The translations under genes and the position numbers were made by a program. A stretch of 64,000 bases of DNA, from assembly GCA_021323735.1 (NCBI GenBank), contig JAJPKM010000036.1:1-64000 (forward strand). Reading direction: 5' to 3'. The DNA is from Gammaproteobacteria bacterium (GTDB lineage: Bacteria > Pseudomonadota > Gammaproteobacteria > Steroidobacterales > Steroidobacteraceae). Within the stretch, counting starts at the first letter, position 1. Each line of letters opens with the position of its first letter. Under the pieces are notes generated by a model. It saw only the letters and a program-made list of their open reading frames with translations, had not been told where the DNA came from and did no database searches. Below are positions 35,311 to 43,672 of this stretch, piece after piece.

Positions 35311-36162
35311 ATGCGTCAGACGGAAGTCTTGGAAGCATGGATTGAACAGAGAACTGCTGCGGCCGACGACCTGCAGTCAATCGGACCCACCCTGTACGTG
35401 GGTGATCGCCCGGTGGCCTGCTGGCTGGACAGGGCAGACGAGACAGGCGCACAGATCGCGCTCTATGCCTTGCGTATGGGTCGGTCTTGGCTCCAATCCA
35501 ACATCGACCAAGCGGTGTACGCCGTTCGAGGCACGTCGCTCAGGGTGCCATGCCCACTACCGTCGCCGACGGTGGTCCAGCACGCGGCGAACATCAACCA
35601 CTTGGTCGGGGCGTGGCGGCAATCCATCGCCACGACCGCCCGCTCGACACGTTATGCATGGGGTAACTTCCAAGGCGCACAACACAAAGCCGCCCTAGCA
35701 AAGCTATACGCCTGGGCGTTCGATTTGCCCGAACCAAAGTTCAACGTTTCGCGCGACGAATTGTCGCGAGCTCGCCGCAATGCAGTTGCCAGCCGACGAG
35801 AGAGCAAGGACGCCAGACCGTCGCGCGATATTCTGCGCGCCCTGTGGCGCGGCGGACGGGATCTGCGACATGTCTTCTTAGGCCCGGTCATGCTGCGGCT
35901 TTCGTCCGACGGGCAGACCATCGAAACATCCGAGGGAGAAAAGGTCGCTATCTCTACTGTACCGGCAGCCTTGTTGTGGGGCCTCGCATGCGAATGTCGT
36001 CAACAACAACGCCCACTCATCTGGCGCATCGTCTCGGAGCGACCGCGCATTGGGCGATGGAGCGTGCAAATGGTCTGTGCAGACGGATCTATGCAGATCG
36101 GTTGCCATGGCATTTCCTTCGCGGAGATTGCGCGTCTGGCCGTTACTTTAAATCTGAAGTAG
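35311..36162 (+). CDS. Hypothetical protein of ICE type
   Basis: A 283-residue soluble protein. The middle is helix-rich and Arg-rich (DELSRARRNAVASRRESKDA), and the end forms alternating strands (VMLRLSSDGQTIETSEGEKV). No motif is recognised. Followed by two small genes on the same strand. Genes like these are common in ICE left arms, so I consider it real without assigning a role. Confidence 0.55.
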   Translation: MRQTEVLEAWIEQRTAAADDLQSIGPTLYVGDRPVACWLDRADETGAQIALYALRMGRSWLQSNIDQAVYAVRGTSLRVPCPLPSPTVVQHAANINHLVGAWRQSIATTARSTRYAWGNFQGAQHKAALAKLYAWAFDLPEPKFNVSRDELSRARRNAVASRRESKDARPSRDILRALWRGGRDLRHVFLGPVMLRLSSDGQTIETSEGEKVAISTVPAALLWGLACECRQQQRPLIWRIVSERPRIGRWSVQMVCADGSMQIGCHGISFAEIARLAVTLNLK

Positions 36163-36219
36163 CTGCCCCAGCACGAGGTCTGCGACCAAGTGGGGGCACC
36201 AACATCTGTGAGACACGAT

Positions 36220-36591
36220 ATGACCAAAGTGAAGGATCGCCGCAGCAGCTTAAAAAATGGTCAGCCGCTTGGTCACCGCGCGCGCAAGAATCATCAACGG
36301 GCCAAAATTGAAGTGAACCCGGTTTCACGGAAGTTGCAGGAGATCATGGGCCATTTTGCCGACGCGCTCTCCCTAGTTGTCGTCTGCCACCGTTCGCTTG
36401 CCACGCGACCATCGGCTATCGTCGGAGACGAGGAAGAGACGCTTCGTTGGGCCATCAGACTGCTGAAGGACGTCTACAACGAAGTCGATCTAGCTTCTCT
36501 TGCGACGGTGGGGCCACGGCAAGCACCTTCAGATTCAACGATGCGCGCACCATCCGTCTCATCCACTCAACCAGCACTGCGGAAGGCCTAG
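36220..36591 (+). CDS. Hypothetical protein
   Basis: A 123-residue protein with a very basic N-terminus (RRSSLKNGQPLGHRARKNHQ) and an acidic helix near the middle. ATG 36220 was chosen; GTG 36190 is an alternative. Short spacing to the next gene suggests an operon. Family unknown. Confidence 0.4.
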   Translation: MTKVKDRRSSLKNGQPLGHRARKNHQRAKIEVNPVSRKLQEIMGHFADALSLVVVCHRSLATRPSAIVGDEEETLRWAIRLLKDVYNEVDLASLATVGPRQAPSDSTMRAPSVSSTQPALRKA

Positions 36592-36595
36592 TCAT

Positions 36596-36886
36596 ATGGA
36601 CATCGTTGACAGGATCAGCGCGGAGATCGTTGACGGCATCAGCGCAATCAAAGGCATCAACGAGTCCCGAGAGGTGGTCATGCTCGCCCAAATGATTATC
36701 GCGGTGGCATCGGCGGCCGCAACCTCCCCAGCACCCGCACAAACGATCGCCGCTGAAATCACGCTCGGGTATGTGTCGCAAATGCTGGCGGAGGTTGTGG
36801 AGGCACTCGATGTCGCAAGCCTGCATCTGGAAAAGGATCTCAAATCTGCTCGTGGGCCCTCTCCGGCAAGCGGTGGTAAGCATTAG
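36596..36886 (+). CDS. Small helical protein
   Basis: A 96-residue protein: HMDIVDRISAEIVDGISAIK-type start (ATG 36596), then alternating hydrophobic helices (VVMLAQMIIAVASAAATS). Looks like a small helical, possibly oligomerising protein. No family recognised. It begins 4 bases after the previous stop. Confidence 0.45.
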   Translation: MDIVDRISAEIVDGISAIKGINESREVVMLAQMIIAVASAAATSPAPAQTIAAEITLGYVSQMLAEVVEALDVASLHLEKDLKSARGPSPASGGKH

Positions 36887-36955
36887 CGTGTAGGCTCATC
36901 GCGCCTTCGGTTGATTCGTCGTTAGTTCGATCTGAAGCCAGTACTCGCGAGCCAC

Positions 36956-37186
36956 GTGAATGTAGAACGTAGAATGCTGATAAGCTTTCAACAGCCAATA
37001 CGGAATTGGCGGACTCTATCCTCCAAGTGGAGCGGAATAGTGGTTACTCTGACATTGATTTTGCTTCTCATCTTTGTACCAGCGGCCCGCCGTGTATTGA
37101 GCGGACTGATTATGGGTGCCTTCTCACTGCTGGGTTTGGCGTTTCTCATTTCGAGAGAATCGGGCGGCCGTCGCAGAGGGCTTTGA
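36956..37186 (+). CDS. Small membrane protein
   Basis: A 76-residue product from GTG 36956 with two membrane helices (about 28-44 VVTLTLILLLIFVPAAR and 48-64). No homology recognised, and start and reality are uncertain. Confidence 0.35.
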   Translation: MNVERRMLISFQQPIRNWRTLSSKWSGIVVTLTLILLLIFVPAARRVLSGLIMGAFSLLGLAFLISRESGGRRRGL

Positions 37187-37434
37187 CATGACTGTTGTCG
37201 GTTTGCGATGAGTCGAGTGACAAAAGTCCCTAAGAAACACCTAGAGCATGGCGAGTCGCGGCCGGCCGCGACCGCGCTCCTCCGGGTTCGCTAGACGCTC
37301 ATCCCGCTGGCTCGGGACGGCAAGCCGCCCTCCATATCGCTCTCGCTGGCGTGGCATTGCCACGCCAAATCCCCTCGGATCTTGGATGAAATCTAGGTTG
37401 GAAATCGGAGGGGCTTGCCTGGTCTTTTAATTTT

Positions 37435-37560
37435 ACACGCCGTTCTCGCGGTAAAGGCCTCCGCGCGGACCTTCGGTCCGTGCTCGCGAGCGCCTTCGGC
37501 GGCCCTGACCGCTTGCGCTGCGGCGTGTGACTCCGCGCTCGGGCAATCCCGCCCGAGATT
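37435..37560 (+). ncRNA. radC-motif-like leader RNA
   Basis: Outer stem ACACGCCG (37435-37442) pairs with CGGCGTGT (37521-37528). Inside are CGTTCTCGCGGTAA, a GGACCTTCGGTCC hairpin and TGACCGCTTGCGCTGCG. A CTCGGGC/GCCCGAG hairpin follows at about 37538-37557. It lies directly upstream of radC, where the radC RNA motif is expected from published surveys as I recall them. The leader before the degenerate radC at 15.8 kb shares its conserved pieces. Confidence 0.6.
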
Positions 37561-37576
37561 CAAGACGGAGTCGATC

Positions 37577-38071
37577 ATGAAAACCGAACGTACCTTACTG
37601 ATTTGTGATGCCGGCAACGGGACGCTTCGCGAAGCAACCGGTGATGAGATACTTGAACTGGCCCGTGAGTTCCTCGCAAGGCGTATCCGCCGCGGGGTTA
37701 CTTTGGGGTCTCCCAGGGCGACCCGAGATTATTTGATGCTCCGGTTCGGGACGCGGGAACATGAGGTGTTCTGCGTGATTCACCTGGATAAGAGGAATCG
37801 CCTGATTGACTGCCAGGAATTATTTCGTGGCACGATCGACGGTGCCAGCGTGTATCCGCGGGAGATCGTGAAGGAGGCTCTGCAGAGAAACAGCGCCGCC
37901 TGCATTCTGGTTCACAATCATCCGAGCGGTGTCGCGGAGCCGAGTCAAGCCGATGAGCTCATTACGCAGCGCGTCAAAGAGGCTTTGGCCTTGGTTGATA
38001 TCCGCGTCCTCGACCACCTCATCGTCGCGGGGGCCGAAGTTATCTCGATGGCCGAGCGGGGCGCTATGTAG
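37577..38071 (+). CDS. radC: RadC-family JAB domain protein
   Basis: A 164-residue RadC C-terminal-type domain of mobile elements. The zinc JAMM motif is complete: an upstream Glu in CQELFRGT, HNHPSG (37.9 kb), then EPSQAD, and IRVLDHLIVAG. The biochemical role is unknown; ICE copies are common. ATG 37577 lies just after the structured leader. Confidence 0.85.
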   Translation: MKTERTLLICDAGNGTLREATGDEILELAREFLARRIRRGVTLGSPRATRDYLMLRFGTREHEVFCVIHLDKRNRLIDCQELFRGTIDGASVYPREIVKEALQRNSAACILVHNHPSGVAEPSQADELITQRVKEALALVDIRVLDHLIVAGAEVISMAERGAM

Positions 38072-38163
38072 CTCTAACGTGCATGCCGCGGCTCTACGTC
38101 ATGAAAGGCGTGGAGCTGCGGCAGAGCGAGGGTTTCGAATGTGTCGTTCCGTCGCTTTCTTGA

Positions 38164-39129
38164 TCACGCCGCCTTCAGAATTTCGTGTTGAAATACGGGA
38201 ATGGCGCGATCAGAGAGCAAGGACTGAAGTTCGGCGGTCGATCGGCCTTGCGGGGTTAGCCAGGTCTCGACATGTTCGGGTTTCAGATTGATGATGCAGC
38301 GGTCATGACCGGCCGCCGCAATGTCGGCAGGTGGCTCATCGGTGATTGCGGCAACGCTGCGAAGATCGGGCTCCTTCGGATCCGTCCAGCGGGACCAGAG
38401 GCAAGCGATATACATGGTTTGCTTGGGTTCCGGCCTGAATTGCAGCACGACATTCTCTTCCTGCTCGCCGGTGAGTAGCTCTCGGTGTTCCATGGTGTGG
38501 CGTTTGACGTTTTCGTAAAAGCTCTCGACGACCAGGACGGCGTGATGGCTACCAAATTGATCGCCCCAAAATTTCTCCAGGTTGTCGCGACGGGCGTTGT
38601 ACAGACTCGGGAATTGCCGATCAATGTACGCAGGCTTGCCCGCCGGCCTGCAGTGGTATCGCATTGGCGTCAGCAGGTTCTTGCCGTCCTTGTTGCGGAT
38701 CACGCCGGCGTAGACAAAGGGAAAGATTCGGTTGTCCTCTTCGATGGGCTCTGTGCTTCTTAAGCGGCTTAATTTCGCCGAGAGGGTATCAATCTTGGCC
38801 CTCGCAATGCGGGCATCTTCGCGAGATTTCTTGGTTTCTTTGGAGGTCAAGTTACGCTCTGCATTTACGAGTCGCGTCTTTTGGGTGAAGAGGTCTTTTT
38901 CCATTTTTGACGCTATCCTCGAGCGGTGCTCGTCCACAGCCGCCTTGATACGTCGCTCTTCATCCGTCGCCGGGTCATCAAAATTGGCTTCGAAGCCGCG
39001 TGAGATATTGATGCTGGGATTGTCGAGGCGGCGAAAGAACAGTTTTTCGATTTCGGCGTAGTCGAGCCGAATGCCGAGCTGACGATGCAGTTTGCGGGCC
39101 GCTTGGATGACTTGGGCGGAGTAGCACAT
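38164..39129 (-). CDS. SOS response-associated peptidase (SRAP/YedK family)
   Basis: A 321-residue SRAP-type protein, in which the Cys after the initiator Met (MCYSAQVI) forms a thiazolidine crosslink with abasic sites in single-stranded DNA. Other blocks are LYNARRDNLEKFW, AVLVVESFYE and AAGHDRCIINL (the catalytic His is in GHDR). A coiled insert at about 60-115 (KTRLVNAERNLTSKETKKS) makes it longer than E. coli YedK. On mobile elements it may protect ssDNA during transfer. Confidence 0.85.
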   Translation of the reverse strand: MCYSAQVIQAARKLHRQLGIRLDYAEIEKLFFRRLDNPSINISRGFEANFDDPATDEERRIKAAVDEHRSRIASKMEKDLFTQKTRLVNAERNLTSKETKKSREDARIARAKIDTLSAKLSRLRSTEPIEEDNRIFPFVYAGVIRNKDGKNLLTPMRYHCRPAGKPAYIDRQFPSLYNARRDNLEKFWGDQFGSHHAVLVVESFYENVKRHTMEHRELLTGEQEENVVLQFRPEPKQTMYIACLWSRWTDPKEPDLRSVAAITDEPPADIAAAGHDRCIINLKPEHVETWLTPQGRSTAELQSLLSDRAIPVFQHEILKAA

Positions 39130-39138
39130 GGAAGAATT

Positions 39139-39357
39139 CTACATCGCAATTCCTAATCGAATGGCCAACACGGGACGCCAAACACGACCACAGAGGTCAC
39201 ACAAGTAGACGCCGCTATAGATGCTGCGACCCACAATCCGACCGTCGGGAAGCTCAGCCCAATTCCCGGAGCCGATGACACCAGGATCGCCCGCGCGCAC
39301 GTAGAGGACGCAGCCCGGATTGCTGCAGAACGGGAACTCCTTTTCGAGCCCATTCAT
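39139..39357 (-). CDS. Small zinc-ribbon protein
   Basis: A 72-residue protein with two Cys pairs (FCSNPGCVLYVR and YLCDLCGRVW) about 40 residues apart, a zinc-ribbon layout. It starts MNGLEKEFPFCSNPGC and ends 9 bases before the SRAP gene, same strand, so the two are probably cotranscribed. Confidence 0.6.
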   Translation of the reverse strand: MNGLEKEFPFCSNPGCVLYVRAGDPGVIGSGNWAELPDGRIVGRSIYSGVYLCDLCGRVWRPVLAIRLGIAM

Positions 39358-39438
39358 CGGGGCTTAGCCTATTTTTGCTCTCCAAACGGGTAAAAATTTG
39401 GTGGCAATCGTTACCTGTGTATATATACAGTATCGTTC

Positions 39439-39684
39439 ATGCGAAGAGATTTCAAGGTGCAGCGCCTTTCCGATGAGTTTGGGCAGTACTTGCTCACGAT
39501 CAAATGCGCTGGGTGTGCACATGAACGCCGCGCGCATCCCAATTTGTTGGCGCGTTTCTGCGGGTGGGACGCGAAACTCGTTGACCTCGAAAAGCGGTTG
39601 CGCTGTTCTAAGTGCGGAAAGAAATGCAGCAACATTCGCGCGATCGAATTACAGAAGCCACGCGGTACGCCACCGGCACACTAG
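39439..39684 (+). CDS. Small Cys-rich protein
   Basis: An 81-residue protein with two Cys pairs (KCAGCAHERRAHP and CSKCGKKCSNIRA) that could bind zinc; nucleic-acid binding is plausible because of the Arg-rich surroundings. Divergent from the zinc-ribbon gene. ATG 39439, no obvious ribosome site. Confidence 0.55.
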   Translation: MRRDFKVQRLSDEFGQYLLTIKCAGCAHERRAHPNLLARFCGWDAKLVDLEKRLRCSKCGKKCSNIRAIELQKPRGTPPAH

Positions 39685-39859
39685 GTCCGATTTGACTCTC
39701 CGATTGAGATTCCCCGGTTCCGCGTGGTTGCCGCCGGGGACCCTGGCTCGCAGCATCCATCACCATCGGTCCCATCCGCCATGTTCCATTCCATTCGAGC
39801 GCGGCTACGGCTGAATGTCGCCCAGGGGCGTTCGTGTGATGTGTCGTTCCGTCGCTTCT

Positions 39860-39993
39860 CTCCCAATCGGATTCCGTCGCAAATCCTAGCGGCCGCCGCT
39901 ACCCGTCAAGCCCAGCCCGCACCAAGGACCGTGTCGGGCTTGACGGCGTCGCTCTTGGACGGCCGCTCAAAGACGCGACGCTCCGATTGGGAG
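39860..39993 (+). ncRNA. Structured leader before DUF2958 gene
   Basis: Four nested perfect stems: 39860-39871 with 39982-39993 (12 bp), CGTCGC 39875-39880 with GCGACG 39975-39980, AGCGGCCG 39888-39895 with CGGCCGCT 39960-39967, and CCGTCAAGCCC 39903-39913 with GGGCTTGACGG 39936-39946. The whole can fold into one long arm ending 24 bases before the DUF2958 start. It may be an RNA regulator or a DNA cruciform. Confidence 0.7.
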
Positions 39994-40017
39994 CGATTCG
40001 ACTTAAAAAGAACGACC

Positions 40018-40362
40018 ATGAGACTTCTCACCCATGCTCAGACCGCCGAACTCCTGGCCAACGGAGCCGTTTCTGCTCGAGGCAAAGATCACGATCCGAA
40101 ACCCGTCGTGAAACTCTTCACTCCGGTCTCGAACGCCACGTGGCTCCTGACGGAACTCGACCCAGCCGATCCGGACGTAGCTTTCGGTCTCTGTGACCTC
40201 GGGCTCGGCTGTCCCGAACTAGGCTATGTACGGATCTCGGAGCTGCAGAGTGTGCGCGGTCGGTTGGGTCCTCTGGTGGAGCGCGATCTGCATTTCACCG
40301 CCGACCGCACCCTCAGTGAGTATGCGGCGGCCGCGCGTAGCGCCGGCGGAATCAGCGCATAG
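40018..40362 (+). CDS. DUF2958 family protein
   Basis: A 114-residue protein. FTPVSNATWLLTELDPADPD, FGLCDLGLGCPELGYVRISE and LGPLVERDLHFT match DUF2958, a small family common on ICEs and plasmids with no assigned function. ATG 40018 lies just 3' of the structured leader; an upstream reading from 39724 was rejected because it crosses that structure. Confidence 0.8.
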   Translation: MRLLTHAQTAELLANGAVSARGKDHDPKPVVKLFTPVSNATWLLTELDPADPDVAFGLCDLGLGCPELGYVRISELQSVRGRLGPLVERDLHFTADRTLSEYAAAARSAGGISA

Positions 40363-40372
40363 CCGGTAAAAA

Positions 40373-40401
40373 AGCCGCGTCGCTTTTAAGGCGACGCGGC
40401 T
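40373..40401 (+). terminator. Hairpin after DUF2958 gene
   Basis: AGCCGCGTCGC (40373-40383) pairs perfectly with GCGACGCGGCT (40391-40401) around TTTTAAG. A strong stem 11 bases after the DUF2958 stop, preceded by AAAA; no T-run follows, so it may act as a terminator in the opposite direction or as a 3'-end stabiliser. Confidence 0.5.
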
Positions 40402-40412
40402 CTCCGGCTCGG

Positions 40413-40438
40413 CGGATTTGCACAGATGTGCAAATCCG
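40413..40438. promoter_or_regulatory. 26-bp palindrome, candidate operator
   Basis: CGGATTTGCAC and GTGCAAATCCG are perfect 11-bp inverted arms around AGAT. It lies about 170 bases upstream of the DUF6499/DUF2285 gene, in a leader with no gene, and could be bound by that regulator or by the HTH protein. Binding is inference. Confidence 0.45.
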
Positions 40439-40611
40439 TAAGGTGGACGCGGCTTCATTTTCATCCCGCGCCCGATCACGAGATGTTCAACGCGTGGATC
40501 TTGAGCGCCAATCTGCATGTAACCGCCAGATTCTTGTCAGCGTCTTGCCAGAAAGGCCGTTCAGACTTTCTACAGGTTCAATGTCAGCGGTGGTACGCAA
40601 GGAGGCGTCCC

Positions 40612-41358
40612 ATGATGAAGGGGCTTTCGGCGTGGCAGAACCGAGAAGCCTTTAAGTACACGGAGCAGCTCGATGGGCCGCTGCTTGCCTGGGAGTACCT
40701 GAGAAGAAATGGAGCCTACCGCACTGCTTGGAATGAGCAGAACCCGGTGGAATTGGAAACCGCGGCGCGTGATTGGGGATTGCTTCGGCTGATTGATCCG
40801 GCGGTGGACGCGCGCACCGCGATTCCAATCTGGCAGCCGGATCCGCCATCCACCCTGCGTGTCGTTCGCGCATCGGCCGCGCAAGTGGGGCTCAAGCTTT
40901 ACGATCTCCACATAGAGAGGCAACCCTACATGGTTCGTGATGACCAGGGAACCTACGGCACAGCTTTGATGAAATCGAGTTCCTGGCGAGTCCACGTTGC
41001 CGACGGTCTAGCGGAAGACGATCGGATTGCGATCGCAATCCCGGTGGATGAATTCGCGCGCCGCAGAATGGCGGCCGCGGATCGGTTCATTGTCGATCTC
41101 AAAGAGAAGTCCACTGGGTCGCGCAGCCGCCTCTCTGCGTCGGACCGAGCTGATCGATTCCATTGTTCGGTTCTGCAGGCAATCGATGGCGCTGCCGCCG
41201 GCGGAACGCACCGACAGATCGCCGTGGCCATCTACGGTCAACGCCGCGTCAGCTCATCGTGGACTCCTGACGGAGATTTGCGCGCCCGCATTCGATATTT
41301 CCTGAAGCGCGGGACCGCCTTGGTCAACGGCGATTATCGGGCCCTGATCTATCGTTGA
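40612..41358 (+). CDS. DUF6499/DUF2285-type ICE regulator
   Basis: A 248-residue protein. The N-terminal WQNREAFKYTEQLDGPLLAW resembles DUF6499, and the C-terminal HCSVLQAIDGAAAGGTHRQI with the end YFLKRGTALVNGDYRALI resembles DUF2285, a wHTH-like domain of ICE regulators. ATG 40612 follows AAGGAGGCGTCCC. It precedes the HTH and repA genes. Role as transcriptional regulator is inferred from the family pair. Confidence 0.75.
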   Translation: MMKGLSAWQNREAFKYTEQLDGPLLAWEYLRRNGAYRTAWNEQNPVELETAARDWGLLRLIDPAVDARTAIPIWQPDPPSTLRVVRASAAQVGLKLYDLHIERQPYMVRDDQGTYGTALMKSSSWRVHVADGLAEDDRIAIAIPVDEFARRRMAAADRFIVDLKEKSTGSRSRLSASDRADRFHCSVLQAIDGAAAGGTHRQIAVAIYGQRRVSSSWTPDGDLRARIRYFLKRGTALVNGDYRALIYR

Positions 41359-41489
41359 GGGCCGTTGCGGACAGGGAGAAAACGCCACGCTTCCGAATCT
41401 CCCTGCCCGTTATTCCCTACTCGGACAACACTCTCTCGCGTACCCGGCAATCGGATGCCAAACCTCACGGTGCTACGGAGACTGCTCGA

Positions 41490-41807
41490 ATGACCGAAAT
41501 AACCAAGCGACGATCGGAGATCGGACAATCGCCATCACGTCACCGTTCTGGCGTGATGCCCTCCACGGACAACCAACCCCCGGAGTCAACGGTGCCACCC
41601 GAGCGCGTATTCCTCAACAACGACGAGGCAGCGCAGTTTCTGAACCTCTCGCCCCGCACTCTGGAGAAGCAGCGGGTTATTGGCGGCGGCCCGCGATTTC
41701 GAAAGTTTGGGCGCCGGGTCTTATATGCCGTTACCGATCTTAAGGTCTGGGCCAACGAGAGGACCTGCGAGACCACGTCGGATCCCCAATACACGGCATT
41801 ACGCTGA
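41490..41807 (+). CDS. AlpA/excisionase-like HTH protein
   Basis: A 105-residue protein. FLNNDEAAQFLNLSPRTLEK and GGPRFRKFGRRVLYAVTDLK are the winged HTH_17 (AlpA/MerR-like excisionase) signature. Its place just upstream of repA suggests a regulator, or excisionase in an ICE lacking a visible integrase. ATG 41490 chosen; a later ATG at 41556 is possible. Confidence 0.75.
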   Translation: MTEITKRRSEIGQSPSRHRSGVMPSTDNQPPESTVPPERVFLNNDEAAQFLNLSPRTLEKQRVIGGGPRFRKFGRRVLYAVTDLKVWANERTCETTSDPQYTALR

Positions 41808-41823
41808 GCCGTAAAACCGGGCC

Positions 41824-42822
41824 ATGCGTAGATCCGTACCATCGACACCGCGGATACCCGGGAGTCCGGTTAGGCGGGAGGGCGATTCTCTGGCTCCGCG
41901 ACTCGCCGTCGATCCTCAAAGGCGCATCGGCGTAGATCCGTCAATGCGTAAAGTCGACCTGTCGGAGCGAATCGCGCTCAACGCATTTCATGCCTTGCCG
42001 GGTCCCTTCGCTGTTCGAGACTCCCAGGATTTAATGGCCTATCCATTCTTCTCACTCGCCAAGTCCAAGCGAGTGGCTCCAATACATTTTCGCACAGGCA
42101 CCCTCACGATCGAGGTGGAAGCGACGAGTCAGTTTGGAATGGCGACGATCTGGGATGCCGATGTGTTGATCTGGGCAGCCTCGCAACTTGTCGAAGCGCG
42201 GGATCGAGGACTACCAACCTCGCGCCTGATGGTGATGACTCCCTACGAAATATTGACGTTTGGTCGCCGTGGGACCTCCGTGCGCGCTTATCACCGGCTC
42301 AAGGCCGCCCTGGATCGGTTGCAGTCCACGACCATTGCAACCTCAATCCGTCAGCCAACGGAACGCCGGCTGCACCGGTTCTCGTGGATCAACGAATGGA
42401 CGGAACGCGCCGACGCCGACGGTCGGCCCCTCGGGATCGAGCTGGTCCTCGCGGATTGGTTCTATCGCGGATTGCTGGACGATGGTTTATTCCTGACGAT
42501 CGACTCGGCGTACTTCGAACTCACGGGGGGTATCGAGCGATGGCTCTACCGGCTAGTTCGAAAGCACGCCGGCCGGCAGGCGGCAGGCTGGCGATTTGAT
42601 TTCCGGTACCTGCATGCGAAATCAGGGAGTCTCGCCAGCTACCGCAATTTCGCGATTGACCTACGGGCCATCGCCGCGCGTCAGGCCATACCGGGTTACC
42701 AGCTCACGGTCGTGCGGCGTGGTGCTAGGGAAGATCTGCGATTTCGGCCCACGCAACGTCGACGGGTGGCAGATCTGATTTCGAAACTCGCAGTGAAACT
42801 GCGGACAGGGGATAAGCGGTGA
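41824..42822 (+). CDS. repA: Replication initiator protein A (RepA)
   Basis: A 332-residue protein of the RPA family (plasmid/ICE initiator). MAYPFFSLAKSKR, IEVEATSQFGMATIWDADVL, MTPYEILTFGRRGTSVRAYH and the wHTH-like YHRLKAALDRLQSTTI are family blocks. It is immediately followed by three iterons (42831-42891), supporting an origin of replication here. Tn4371-like elements carry the same repA-parA pair. Confidence 0.85.
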   Translation: MRRSVPSTPRIPGSPVRREGDSLAPRLAVDPQRRIGVDPSMRKVDLSERIALNAFHALPGPFAVRDSQDLMAYPFFSLAKSKRVAPIHFRTGTLTIEVEATSQFGMATIWDADVLIWAASQLVEARDRGLPTSRLMVMTPYEILTFGRRGTSVRAYHRLKAALDRLQSTTIATSIRQPTERRLHRFSWINEWTERADADGRPLGIELVLADWFYRGLLDDGLFLTIDSAYFELTGGIERWLYRLVRKHAGRQAAGWRFDFRYLHAKSGSLASYRNFAIDLRAIAARQAIPGYQLTVVRRGAREDLRFRPTQRRRVADLISKLAVKLRTGDKR

Positions 42823-42830
42823 AGAGCGTC

Positions 42831-42891
42831 GTGCTATCAGGTGCACTCGCTAGCGTGCTATCAGGTGCGCGATCCTCGTGCTATCGGGTGC
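42831..42891 (+). repeat. Three iterons, candidate origin
   Basis: GTGCTATCAGGTGC at 42831-42844 and 42855-42868 and GTGCTATCGGGTGC at 42878-42891 are direct repeats spaced 24 and 23 bp. They lie just after repA, in 200 bp of gap before parA, so they are probably RepA binding sites. Length between starts is two helical turns. Confidence 0.75.
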
Positions 42892-43033
42892 AGTGGGGAG
42901 AGCTATCTCCTTGTTCCAGCATCGATTTCGGCAACCGTAACTCTTCTAACCAGAAATACTTCGTATTTCTTCTAACGCGGCGCAAACCCGGCGCCCTGTG
43001 CATAACTTGGAACGGCCGGACAAGGAGGAACCC

Positions 43034-43672
43034 ATGATCATTGCGTTCGTCAATCAGAAGGGCGGCGTCGGTAAAACGACGCTCGCTCTTCACATCGCCA
43101 GTGAGCTCGCGAAAGGCGGAAAGCGTGTAACCCTAATCGATGCCGACCCTCAAGGATCGGCACTCGACTGGTCGCAGCTGCGGCATCACTGCGATTACCC
43201 GAGACGCTTCTCCGTGATCGGGTTACCGCGGGAGACCTTGCACCTCGAAGTGCCGGACATCGCCCGATCCAGTGATCATGTGGTTATCGATGGGCCACCA
43301 CGAGTCACGGCATTGACCCGCTCCGCCATCCTCGCCTCCGATCTGGTCTTGATCCCTGTTCAACCGAGTGCCTTTGATGTGTGGGCGAGCGAAGAAATCG
43401 TCGATCTCGTGAAGGAGGCGCGGATGTTCAAGCCGACGATTCGGGCCGGCTTCGTTGCGAATCGTGTGGTGGTGGGAACGATCATCGGGCGGGCACTGAG
43501 GGCACCGCTTAGGCGTTTGGACATCGCCACCCTCGATACCGAGGTATGCCAGCGGGTGGTATTTGCCGAATGCTCAAGTTCCGGCCGGCTAGCGAATGAA
43601 CTGGACAAGAACAGTCTGGCGGCTCGAGAGATGGTCCTATTGGCTGAGGAGATTCGGGAACTCGCGCCGTGA
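43034..43672 (+). CDS. parA: ParA family ATPase
   Basis: A 212-residue Walker-type partition ATPase: FVNQKGGVGKTTLALH (deviant Walker A), TLIDADPQGSALDW and VVIDGPP (Walker B). Short ParA as in Tn4371-type ICEs. AAGGAGGAACCC precedes ATG 43034. It is coupled by a 4-base overlap to the RHH protein. Confidence 0.9.
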   Translation: MIIAFVNQKGGVGKTTLALHIASELAKGGKRVTLIDADPQGSALDWSQLRHHCDYPRRFSVIGLPRETLHLEVPDIARSSDHVVIDGPPRVTALTRSAILASDLVLIPVQPSAFDVWASEEIVDLVKEARMFKPTIRAGFVANRVVVGTIIGRALRAPLRRLDIATLDTEVCQRVVFAECSSSGRLANELDKNSLAAREMVLLAEEIRELAP

